Assembly: GCA_002261195.1 (NCBI GenBank)
Contig: MVBO01000006.1
Span: forward strand, 126,878-190,877
Direction of reading: 5' to 3'
Origin: Bifiguratus adelaidae
Lineage: Eukaryota; Mucoromycota; Endogonomycetes; Endogonales
DNA: 64,000 bases
The position numbers and the translations under genes are program-made. Shown piece by piece: positions 1-10,964 of the stretch. The notes under the pieces were generated by a model. It made no database searches. It was not told the origin of the DNA and worked only from the letters and a program-made list of their open reading frames with translations. Numbering within the stretch: the first letter of the stretch is position 1; the number at the start of each line of letters is the position of its first letter.

Positions 1-263
1 CATACCTTGTTGTGTTGAGTGACTATCCTCTTTTGGCCCCCTCCGAGCAGTGATTCGCGACGTTTCGCTTCAATACGCTCCACAGCAGCCTATAACCCTC
101 GTTAGCCTTGTTCCCGTTATCTCCTGCACCTACATTCTCCCGCGAACTCCCCGTAGCCCAGCGTCGCCCTACCACACATGTCCTCACAGCCAACCGACGA
201 GACAGCAACATGGCAAAAAGGCAAGCACACGACAATTTCCCACGTTTCTCTTTTCAGCTTACG
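1..263. other. Left edge and upstream region of PCCA
   Basis: No supportable gene. Short overlapping open frames occur on both strands, but none has recognisable protein content. The segment probably holds the PCCA promoter and 5' leader, plus unknown sequence from beyond the left edge. Confidence 0.5.
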
Positions 264-2641
264 ATGTTATTTGCCTTGGCGCGTATACGGCCTGTGGTGA
301 GGCCACGCTATGTGGTGCCGGTGCAGAGGGTGAGGACATTCATGTCGACGATGGTCTGGAGAGCTGCTGAGCAGTTACAACCACACTATGGAAAGGTATG
401 TGCGACTATACTGGAACGTGGATTGACCACGGTGTAGACCTTTGACAAGATTCTCATTGCGAACCGCGGAGAGATTGCGTGTCGCGTCATTCGTACGGCT
501 CGCAAGATGGGTATACGGACGGTAGCTATTCACTCCGATGTGGATGCGAATGCTTTGCACGTGCGTTTGGCCGATGAAGCTGTAAATGTCGGTCCTGCCC
601 CCACATCGCAATCCTATCTCAACATGGACAATATCTTGAAGGCGATCAAACAGACTGGAGCGCAAGCGGTACATCCTGGATATGGTTTTCTGAGTGAAAA
701 CGCAGCATTTGTTCAAGCCCTTGAAAAGGCAGGTGTGACGTTCATTGGACCTTCGGAGCACGCAATGGCAGCCATGGGTGATAAGATTCAGAGCAAGATC
801 ATTGCCAAGGAGTCGGGAGTGAATACTATTCCTGGTTTCAACGGCGTGGTTGAAAGCGAGAAGCATGCTCAGGAGATTGCTGCTGAAATCGGATATCCAG
901 TCATGATTAAAGCCAGTGCTGGCGGTGGTGGCAAGGGAATGCGTATTGCTTGGAATGATAAGGAACTTTTGGAGGGGTACAAGCTGGCCAAGCAAGAATC
1001 TCTTTCATCATTTGGTGACGACCGTCTCCTGATTGAGAAATTCATCGACAATCCTCGACATATCGAAATCCAGGTCATGGGTGACAAGCATGGCAATGTC
1101 GTCTATCTTCCAGAACGAGAGTGTTCCATTCAGCGGCGAAACCAGAAAGTTGTTGAGGAAGCACCATCGGTTCACATTGACCACGAGACGCGCCGAAAGA
1201 TGGGTGAACAGGCCGTGGCCTTATCCAAGCATGTTGGCTATTCATCAGCTGGCACTGTCGAATTCTTGGTGGACTCGCAACGTAACTTTTACTTTTTGGA
1301 GATGAACACTCGCTTGCAAGTGGAACATCCAATCACCGAGTATATCACTGGCATTGATCTGGTGGAGCAAATGATTCGAGTAGCGGCTGGTCAGAAGCTG
1401 ATGTTGAAACAGCAGGATATTGGTATCAAGGGGTGGGCCATAGAATCGCGTGTCTATGCGGAAGATCCGGAAAAGTATCTACCTTCCATTGGTCGTCTGA
1501 ACAAGTATATTGAACCCAAGGGAACACACGGAGAGGTCCGGTGTGACTCTGGTATTGTTGAAGGCTCCGAGATCAGTATTTATTATGATCCAATGATCTG
1601 CAAGCTTGTCACTTACGGCAAAACCCGAGACGAGGCTATCAACTATATGAAGAAAGCCTTGGATGAATACGTCATCAAAGGAGTTACTCACAACATTCCA
1701 TTGCTACGCGAAGTCATTGAACATCCTCGCTTCAACAAGGGAAGCATTTCGACCAAGTTCTTGGCTGAGGAGTATCCTCAGGGTTTCAAGGGCGCAAAAT
1801 TGGACAAGGCCAACCTTCATCATCTAGCTGCCGTATCTGGTCTCATTCACGCAAAGCGCGACCTTGGCAAATACTCCTTTGGTGCCCCTGGTCGCCGCGC
1901 GTTGCTTCGTCAAGACCTTGAACCCACTGCACCGAACTCTTGGGATTTGTTTGTCAAGGTCAAAAAGGGCGCATTGAATGCTGAGGGCGAGTTCATTGAC
2001 GTTGAAGTGCCTGTGCATGTCTCTCGTGTACCAGCCGGCACACCATTTTCCCCACTCACTCATTCCACTGATCCTTCCGCTCCTCAAACGACAACTCCTC
2101 CACAACGACCTACTTTCACTCTCGCCGCCGGAGCCGACGACTTTTACGTTTCCACGCCAGAGATACCCGCTCAAGCCATCGATGCTCAATGGTTGCTGGA
2201 AAGCCCCATTGTAGAAGCTGCTTTCCGCGAGAGTGGGGAGAAGTTGACCATCCAATATGTGGACCCTCTGCCTCTTGGCTTCCGATTGCAGCATCTTGGT
2301 ACAAAGGTAAGTGGCATGATGCGCACTGATGTGCTGCTGACAATCAGTAGTTTGATGTAACAGTCAACAATGCTTTGCAACATGAACTGTCGCGATACAT
2401 GATCGAAAAGCCCAAACTCGACCTCGCCAAGTTTTGCCTGTCACCCATGCCTGGCAGTGTCGTTTCGATCGCGGTCAAGGAAGGTGATACCGTAGCTGAA
2501 GGCGGAGAATTGGCCGTCGTAGAAGCCATGAAGATGCAGAATGTGCTCCGTGCTACCAAAGTAGGCAAGGTGAAAAAAATTCACGTTCAACCCGGTACGG
2601 CTGTTGCAGCTGATGAAATCATGATTGAATTCGAAGATTGA
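264..2641 (+). CDS. PCCA: Propionyl-CoA carboxylase alpha subunit, mitochondrial
   Basis: This is the biotin-dependent subunit that carboxylates propionyl-CoA to methylmalonyl-CoA with a beta subunit (not in this window), in the mitochondrial matrix. The exons are 264-395, 438-2306 and 2351-2641, giving about 763 residues. The first exon encodes an Arg-rich, acid-poor N-terminus typical of a mitochondrial presequence. The biotin carboxylase domain follows directly with [13 protein letters not shown], then the Gly-rich ATP loop [23 protein letters not shown] and the active-site stretch [11 protein letters not shown]. The last exon holds the biotinyl domain with the biotinylated lysine in VEAMKMQN. 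Stretches such as [14 protein letters not shown] and [20 protein letters not shown] match the PCCA subgroup as I know it better than methylcrotonyl-CoA carboxylase. Both introns (42 and 44 nt) are canonical and preserve frame. Confidence 0.93.
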
Positions 2642-2712
2642 TGGGGATAGACTAGGAGAATAAAGGAAGGCTAGGTTTCTTATTATACTTTTTTCCAGTG
2701 TCATTCACCTAG

Positions 2713-4218
2713 TTACAATCCCTCGCCTTTGTGCACATATCCGTATGAATCTACTGCAATCGTGACGCAAGCAACCAGGATCTCAAAGCCAATGAGGATA
2801 ATCACAATCCACTCTAGCTGTTCCGAGTGACCACTGGTCAGGTGTTCCTTGAGCATCTCGAGCAAATCTGAAATCACGCTCACACGTTGGTTGAGCACAT
2901 CAACCCGCTGCGAAATCTCAAGATACCCTCGAATGGCAGTGTACAAGGGTTCCAAGGCGGGTTCGGACCAAAAGAGTTCGGGTGTGTCTAGGATATTGGA
3001 AACTAGATTGACATTGATGCGCATAATGAACAATTGGCCAATCTTTTTGGTGATTTGCGTTCTAGTAACACGCGTTAGACTATGTTCACCTAGCCAAGCG
3101 TAATGCTTACCTTGACATTTGTACTTTGCCAGTATCGGCCATGAGAGATGGAATGTACTTCATTTCATCAATGGTATCGGCAACCAAGCGCTCGAAAAGG
3201 GTTAATTTGACACTTTGTGCAATGGCATGTGAAATGGTTAGCTTGACAAGATAATTCGTCGGATTCTTGAGCGTGATAATATCGTTGTAGATGCGAGGTT
3301 GATGGGATGCATTGTAGTGATAGTGGAATTCTTCCGTCTCGATGTCGTCAGCTTCGAGCTTTTCCTCTTCGAAATTACTTATTTCCTTGAGAAGCCGACG
3401 TTCCTCTTGCTCTGTCATACCCCAGATGACAATGACACCGTAATCGAAAAAGAAGACGTGAGGAATGCCATTGGCCACTTCTGACAAGGTGACATCAGTA
3501 GGCGAGAGAGACATCTCGGATTGATTGGGCACGTCAGTTGACTTTGGCTGCTCCAACGCATCTGGTTTGGCAATGGTGTCGGAGGAAGAGTACTGTTTGA
3601 GGGAGCCGTTTTTGGATTGGGGAGGTTTCGAGTGGTAGTCGTAGGAATAGGGTGTATACAAGCTGAGAGAATGAGCAAAGCATCTATGACGCGCGCGAGA
3701 GCCTCACCATTCATCAAATCGTTTCGGAGCCGCCCCGTTGGTGAGACGACGTTGTTGCAGGTATTGTACAAGGGCTTCCATTCGGTACGCCCTAGAGTAG
3801 TGTAAGCCAATGCAAGAACGAATCCCATGACTTACGAAGCTGTGCAATACGAGGTTACCCTCGGTAGCTTTGTTCTATCAAGCTTTCCCAGCCTTTCTGC
3901 TTCACTTCGAACTCGGCCATGTGGAATAGCTGCAAGCTGATTATAGACCTCATCCGCTGTCTCTGCATCTAGTACGACTGGTTCTAGAGGAGCTCCCAGC
4001 AGCTGCGGGTCCTGATCCTCAGGAAATAACGTCAGCTTTTGCGATGTCTTGGTCGTCCGGTTCGGTTGCTTTGCTTTCTGCCGAGAAGGAGAAGGTGGAA
4101 GCATCATGGTGTAATTCGTAGCAAGCTTTGTCGCCAGAAGCGACTGGTGAGGGTCAAACTTGACCTGCTTCTGCGTCGTCGGCAATTCATCCAACAGCTG
4201 ATATCCCTTCTTCTTCAT
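2713..4218 (-). CDS. RMD1: RMD1/DUF155 family mitochondrial membrane protein
   Basis: A member of the RMD1/RMD8/RMND1 (DUF155) family. Yeast Rmd1 is needed for meiotic nuclear division, and the animal relative RMND1 supports mitochondrial translation. Four exons can be read: complement 3836-4218, 3708-3791, 3111-3662 and 2713-3061, giving 455 residues with clean splice sites. The N-terminal half has the basic segment RTTKTSQKLTLFPE and the RVTSYCTA motif. The middle holds the family core FFFDYGVIVIWGMTEQEER and the region with HYNASHQPRIYNDIITL. The C-terminus carries one membrane segment (LEWIVIILIGFEILVACVTIAV) after a coiled region rich in VDVLNQRVSVISDLLEML. Yeast Rmd1 is similar in length. 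The start codon lies only 41 bp from that of CLU1 on the opposite strand. Confidence 0.88.
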
Positions 4219-4259
4219 GTTGTGATTTGCACTGATTCAATTTACGGTGTTTATGTTTA
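4219..4259. promoter_or_regulatory. 41-bp head-to-head intergenic gap, RMD1/CLU1
   Basis: The RMD1 start (4218, minus) and the CLU1 start (4260, plus) are separated by 41 bp. No TATA box is evident. Promoter elements or 5' leaders must overlap the neighbouring gene, or one start codon lies further upstream in an unrecognised exon. Confidence 0.4.
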
Positions 4260-7200
4260 ATGGAGGAGGAAGGTAAGCAAACGTATGGGGCTCAAACTAG
4301 AGTAATTGACGTGATTACAGTCGCGGTTGAGGAGACGTATCAACTCACGATCAAGTTGCCTCGGGGGCAAGTCTCTGTTTTGGTGAGTAGTATCAAGTTT
4401 ACGAACTGATCTAACATATAGCAGGCGTCTCCTCGCGAGAGTATCCAGGACATTAAACAGTCCCTTATCGAGTCTCCCGAGACGTGTATCTACTCTTGCT
4501 TCTATCTCTCCTACAAGGGTCAACGACTGAATGATTTCATTGAACTTGGGGAGGTCGAGAGGATCGAAGTAAACAGCGAGTTGCAGTTGGTCGAGGATAA
4601 GTATACAGATCGAGAAGCCAGAATCCACATCAATCGACTTCGCGACCTCTTACGTGGACCGCATCGTGCCAATGCAACTGCACCCGGTATTGACAGTGGA
4701 TTGGCGTTTTTTACTGCTGTAACCGGCGATGCAGGTATGGTCCCGTCTTCTTGTCCGATATATCGGCTGATACAGCTACAGATCTGAGCGTTATGGAGAC
4801 CGAAGAGGAGGAAAGCAAGGAATTGGATTTGGATGCGAAACCGCGAGAACATGACTTTACGCTCGAAGACTTTACCGAACATCCCAAGTTGTCCGAATTT
4901 GTTCCAAAGGGATTTGATCGGAATCTACCCCAATGCCTCAGAAGCCTGAGCTTGTCGGGCTGGAATCCGCCTCCACATCATTTGCGAGTCCGGGGCCACC
5001 TTCTGTATCTCGTTGTCACAACTTTAGAGAATGAGACTTTCCACATCACCTCTTCCGCCGATGGTTTCTTTGTGAGCAAATCCACGAATCATCACTTTGA
5101 TCCTTTTCCCAAGATGAGACCGGGCGAAGAACCAATGAGCGCGCATTCGCTCATTTCGCTTTTGCGAATGATTTCCGACTCTTTTGCCGCAAGTTTCGAC
5201 AGACTGCAGCAGTTCATTACCAAGCACCAAGTCTTGGAGGTTCTTCCCGTCTCCACATACCAACCGGCGATTCCATGGGCGGTACCGCAAGAGCAGCACA
5301 CGTTTGATGCCTCCAGGCCATCAGAAGCTTACTTGAACTTTGGCACGGATGCTGGAGAGTCTTTGCGTGACTGGAACGATGAACTTCAGTCTCATCGCGA
5401 ACTACCGCGTAGCACATTGCAAGAGCGCGTTCTGCGAGACCGGCTTATCAACAAATTGCAAGCCGATTTCGCAGAGGCAGCGATCAAAGGAGCACAAATG
5501 GTAATCGAGGGCAATGTTATCGCCATTAATCCAACAGATCCACTTGAATCGCAAATGTATCTTTACAACAACATTTTTTTTTCAAGGGCGACGGACACCC
5601 GTGGCACGTTTGACAATCTTGGTCGGGAAGAAGTGCGTATGTCGCCACAAACAAGGACTTGGAAGGCACGAAGATGCTCAATAGCGTGGACACTGAAGGT
5701 TTACATACATTGGCAAGCGTCTTGATCGATTATAAGGGCATACGAATGATTGCGCAGAGCGTTGTTGCCGGTATCTTTCGACGACAAGATGAGGATTCTA
5801 TCGTCTACGGTAGCGTTGACAATGGACAGACGATTAAGGCGGATCCGAAATTTCACGACCTGCTTGCCGGTATGGCCAAGACTTTGCATTTGGCTGAACA
5901 CACAGTGACAAGCGGTGACGGGCGAAAGGCCTCTTTGTATACCTCTGTGGAATGCAAGGGGCTTTTGGGAGGTGATGGACGAAGGTATCTGCTCGATCTA
6001 TATCGCCTGAACCCTGTCGATGTCGAGTTCTTGGAGAACGAATGCATCGGTCGTGACATTGCAAACGGCATCATTAGCGGCACGGATGAATCTGTGCTTC
6101 CGGCCTATCCACACAAACTTACACTACTTCGTCCTGAGCTCATGGACGTCTTTTGGGAAACGAAGCTGCATGCTTGGGCCAAGGAGAAGGCAGTTATGCT
6201 CCAGAAGCAAAAGGCTGATGGCCAAGCAAATGCAGACAATCAGGAAGCCGAAAATTCTGAAGCTTCTGCAGGTAAGCACAGGTGATGGTTATCACTGATC
6301 GCGGCCTAATGACACACTAGTGGAGAAAGTGGGTCAGATGGATTTCGAACTCTCTTTCAATCCCGATGTATTCACTGCCATTGTCGAGAATTCGTATGAT
6401 AGCACCGGTGCGCTTAAAAAGGATGCCGAGACTATTCGCGAAGCTTCTGTATTCCTTGGCAATACCATCATTCCGGCGTTGGTACGTAAGATTGACAAGC
6501 TGTCAATGGTTGCTAATATCCACGTTAGATCGCCGATTTCGCAAACTACTCCGTTTCACCATTGGATGGGGAAGCTCTCTCCTCAATCATGCATCGACGT
6601 GGTATTAATATTCGGTACCTTGGTCGTATCATGCAGGAAGTGGAAAAGGTGGAAGGTGGTCGCCTCAATCACATAAAGGTAGGGCAAGCGTCCTTCCTCA
6701 GTTCTTTACTTATGCGTGTCAAAGCAACTTGCATTGCAAGAAATGACTGTCCGAGCGTCCAAACATGTTCTTCGACGGCTTTTAAAGGACATGCCGTTGT
6801 CGGAGGTTCCGAAGATCGTGTCTCACTTCTTGAATTGTTTGCTAGGAGCGAACATGCAGCCGAAACCATGCGCTTCAGCGGATTCCAAGAATGGTTGGGC
6901 TGATCTTACGCCGAGCAAAGTATCAGAACAGTTGCGTAATGAAATTGCGCTTCGATATCGTTACTTGCCTGCTGAAAACTTTAATGCTACACTAAGGAAG
7001 CTTCCAGTGTTGCGTGAGATCTGCTTGCGTGTCGGTATTCAACTCGAAGCACGCGACTATGACTTTGAGATATCCGATGACAGTGCGGTGCAAACACCGA
7101 TTGGAAGTGCCTCAGCTCATGACTCAAAGTCCAGAAAGCATTCCAAGAAGGACGCTAAAGCCGCAAAGAAGGAATCTCGTACGACAACTTTTGTGCCCGA

Positions 7201-8358
7201 GGATATTCTGAACTTGGTTCCAGTAACCAAACAAGCCATAGCTAGAGTGAGTGCACAAAAAATAGCGACTTACCAATCCGTGTCTGATGACTGTTGGATA
7301 GTCGCTTTTCGCGGAGGAGGCATTCGAAGCTGGGAAAATGTCGCTTGCCCAAGGCCATCGTCAACTTGGACTTGAATTGTTACTTGAGTCTATGTCATTG
7401 CATGAGCAGACCTATGGCTTCTTACATCCAGAGACGGCCAAATGTTATGCTGCTATTGCATTGATCTATTACAATGGCGATGAACGAGAAGCAGCTCTTG
7501 ATTTCCAACGCAAAGCGGTGATTGCGTCAGAAAAGACGTGCGGTCTGGACCATCCCGAAACAATTCATTATTATGTGAGCATAACCCTATCGTTGTTAAG
7601 CAAGTTGCTTATATTCTTTGATTCTACAGTATAGTCTTGGCATTTTCGAGCACGCGGCTGGTCGAACGAAGTTGGGATTGCGGTATCTTCGTCATGCCAC
7701 GCGTTACTGGAATCTTGTGTTTGGAGACAATCATCCTGATTCAGCTACTGCTTTTGTAAGTGTGGCCTTGAATGCCATCGTAAAAATCTAATTGCATCCA
7801 ACCCAGAATAACGTTGGAAACATGCTTCAATCCATGAACGATTTTGCACTTGGTTGCAATTTCTTTGAGAAGGCTTCCGAGGTCCAAGAGCGGACGTTTG
7901 GCAAAGATCATTTTGTCACTGCGTCAGGATACCACATTCTGGCCAAAGCTTACTCGCTCATCAACGATTTCAAAAAGGCGGTCAACATTGAAAAGGCAGC
8001 CTACAATATTCTCCTCCCGCAGCTTGGACCTGAGGATCCCCGAACGAAGGAGACTGAACGTTGGCTGAAAGATTTAACACAAAACGCTGTCTACACAGTA
8101 AGTGCACAGCCATGGCTTATTACATCCACTCACGGTTATTAGGCTAAATTAAAGGCTATGGTACAATCCAAGAGCAACAAAAAGCTTGATAGCCCTAAAA
8201 GCGATCCACTGGAGAAGTCTGCTGCTACACCCAATCAAAGTTCCGGTGGCAAAGGTCATTTGCCAATTGATGATCTGATCAAATACATTGAGGAAGACGA
8301 GCACAGCGGCAAGTCAAAGAAGAGCGGCAGTAAGAAACGCACCAATCGAAAGAAATAG
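4260..8358 (+). CDS. CLU1: Clustered mitochondria protein CLU1/CLUH
   Basis: A large cytosolic RNA-binding protein of the Clu family, known to bind mRNAs of mitochondrial proteins and to control mitochondrial distribution; yeast Clu1 also associates with eIF3. I read about eleven exons, beginning 4260-4272, 4321-4382 and 4425-4734, for about 1,200 residues. The N-terminal ubiquitin-like region contains ASPRESIQDIKQSLIESPE. The Clu domain follows (GWNPPPHHLRVRGHLLYLV, VECKGLLGGDGRRYLLDLYR). The C-terminus has tetratricopeptide repeats (HEQTYGFLHPETAKCY, FGDNHPDSATAF, FGKDHFVTASGYHILA) and a Lys-rich tail. The conserved frame switches between about 5630 and 5645: residues before lie in one frame (TRGTFDNLGREEV) and after in the next (YVATNKDLEGTKMLN). 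No intron can explain this without deleting conserved residues, so one base seems to be missing. Confidence 0.9.
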
Positions 8359-8441
8359 AGCATATATTGCACCGTGTACACCCAAATAGGTCATAGACAT
8401 GTTTTCGGTTGTAAGAGATGAAGGGATGTACTATAAAGGTT

Positions 8442-10808
8442 TTATTGGTCTGCCTCTATCCTCGAGCATACAATAGCTCGAATATCGTGGCATTGAAAGA
8501 GACCACCGGTAGAAGCGGTGAAACCTATCCATGCTTTGGGTGGTATATAATCCAAGAGGCTCAATTTTGGCGCATTCAGGACACAAACATAACTGGACCC
8601 GTTGTTGACTGCATCTGATAGGAAGATCTGTATGCCTCCTTGGAAGACAATCTTGACATGATACCACAGTCCGTTGTTCAAAGGGGGAAGTGAACTCGTG
8701 CAGGCGAGCGAGTAATGGTGATGTGCGGAATTGGCATGGGGATATCTTCGAGCATGAATGCTCACATGATTACCGGAAGGATCGTTCGCTCTATCTTCAC
8801 TATGGTTGTGTTAATTACTCCATTGGACCCGCGTCTTACCTTCTGTATGTATCGAACTCAATTGCAAGACTAAAAATAGGGTTAGCATGGAATGGATAGC
8901 GATCCCTTCGTACCTGTTTTTCAAACCACCGTAACCTAATTGGAATCCGCCTTCGCCTAATGCTTGTACTGACTCTGCTTGCAATACAACAGCGAAACCA
9001 TCCGCACCATTAAATGCCGGATTGCCGCTTCTGTCCGCAATACGAAATGAGAACGAGAGCATAAAGGATTTCGATAGGTCGATTTGGTTCGTATGGAAGG
9101 CGGATCCCACTTGGTCGGGATGGTCGGTCAAGCGTAATAACGACGTTACCAGGAAGCGTCGACCGCTTTCGCCTGTTGTATCCTGTTGCGGTATGAACTT
9201 GGCCGAGCCGGATAATTGAATGTGATTCTCGTCCTTGAAGTCGAGCAACGGTATTGTTTCTGAGAATGTCACTCACATTACTCATATGAGTTTGCTGTGA
9301 CATCGCAACATACCGTTGGGTATTGACAGATGTGCGCTGACTGCTCCTGTCTCCTCTCTTGATGTCCTCCAGTCCAATGAGCCTAAAACTATGAGTTTCT
9401 GGCTACAAAAATGTTTCCACTTACCACTCTGCCTGCCTTGCAGTTCGTCCAAGGACACCTGGCGATTCTCAGATTCTTGCAATTCAATCTGCTCCTTTTC
9501 AGCGCGCTTCAAGAGAACGCCCCGTCTCTCGGGACTGAGCTTGCGGAGCTTGTTGTCGTTCAATTGCCCTATGATCTGTACGTTGCTCGATAAATGCCGC
9601 TTAATGTTGCCGACACCGATTACAAACATACCTCAGCCAATTTTTTCTCGCTTATCCAACGCCGTCGCTTCAGCACGACTGGCCAGTCTAAAACGTATCT
9701 CCTTGTGACATCCAGAACCTCCTCGGCTACAAGCCCCTTAATACAGGGGCATCTCGAAACACAGCTTACCTGAGACTGCAACAACGTAGGTCAAGCTTTT
9801 AACCCATCCTTGGCTATACAACAGAGGCTTGTCGAATGCATTCTCGCAACAATCTAGATGGATCCACCGGCCTTCCTGCTCAGAATAAATCTCCGTCCAA
9901 ATGTGATCTGGCGTGCCTCAGTTCACTTGCGGCACTATGAGGTCAAGAATACTCACCAGTGGTGTCAATGACCAAACGCGCTTCAACACCAATGGCTCTG
10001 CAACACAAAGTAAAGCACTAGGAAAAGTTGGATTATGTTCCGGGTCTATACAATCGCTTACATTAGCCCACTCTCCGCATCGACCTCTGCGCCAATCGAG
10101 AAGTTGAGCAGGGTCGCTATAGTGACAAACAAGGACATTGAGTCTCGAGGAACAAGCGTAATTGCATGTTTGAACTCCTTACTTGTAGCGAGGAAATCTT
10201 GTCACATGTTGGCATCTTGTACACCTATGCGCCTCCACTCTGTTGGCTCCATGAGTCAACTCTTCTCTATTCGGCTGCAATCCGCCGTCTACCGTCGTCT
10301 TGGACTTTACAGTGTCAATTGGAAAGATAACCCATTATGCGTGTATCGTACCTGACAACGTTCGCATGGAAGTGTATCCACCCAAGTGAAAAAGTCAACT
10401 TTAAACCAGGACATTAGTCGTTTTACCAGCGCATCCTCCAAGCTCAAGTCATGGGTATTGTTGCATTGCTCTTCAGCTTCGTCTAATAAACGGTCGATAG
10501 GAATATAATCCATAGCTTTATCCTGTAGACAGCGTCAACGGCTGCCCGTGCCATACAATCTCATGACGGCTCACCAGTAGTATCCGATCCTCGTAACGTT
10601 TAACATGGTCACTATAAGACGTGATGCTTGCAACAAGCCTTGAGCCTTCGGGAGACATTGCCCCATCGGAATGTTCGGACCAGAGTTTGGCAAGAACATT
10701 GGCTAGATGGGTTATGATGGACGGGTCCAACGTTGCTGTCACGTTGGGTCCACTATACCCTCTGAGCTCGCAGAATTTGGCGCCAATCTCCCTGGCAACG
10801 TCTGACAT
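8442..10808 (-). CDS. PNG1: Peptide:N-glycanase with C-terminal L-type lectin domain
   Basis: A cytosolic deglycosylase that removes N-glycans from misfolded glycoproteins retro-translocated from the ER. The transglutaminase-like core reads across several short exons. It has [18 protein letters not shown] as first half of the zinc site, then [18 protein letters not shown]. The catalytic Cys is in [10 protein letters not shown], the His in [13 protein letters not shown] and the Asp in [17 protein letters not shown]. The family segment [19 protein letters not shown] follows. Splicing then continues in frame through [17 protein letters not shown] into a legume-type lectin domain: [45 protein letters not shown] and [11 protein letters not shown]. 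The lectin takes the place of the PAW domain of animal NGLY1. The start may be 10808 or an upstream in-frame ATG at 10964. Total is about 590 residues. Confidence 0.87.
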
Positions 10809-10964
10809 GCTTCGTCTGGAACCCCTCGCAATTAATTCATATTCAGCTCGTCTTTCAGGACGACTTTCATTGAGGTGTTGCCTCGGTTTCGAGTTGTCTA
10901 CAAGGACTAGTGCGTTGCTGATGCTGCAACCGATAGAATTTATTAGGTATTCTCCACACCTCAT

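Noticed and set aside
264-2641. Methylcrotonyl-CoA carboxylase or pyruvate carboxylase
   Set aside because: Residue patterns match PCCA more closely, and no carboxyltransferase domain follows as in pyruvate carboxylase.
5637-5690. GTATGT...TAG intron as an explanation for the CLU1 frame change
   Set aside because: It is 48 nt, so it keeps rather than shifts frame, and it would remove conserved residues.
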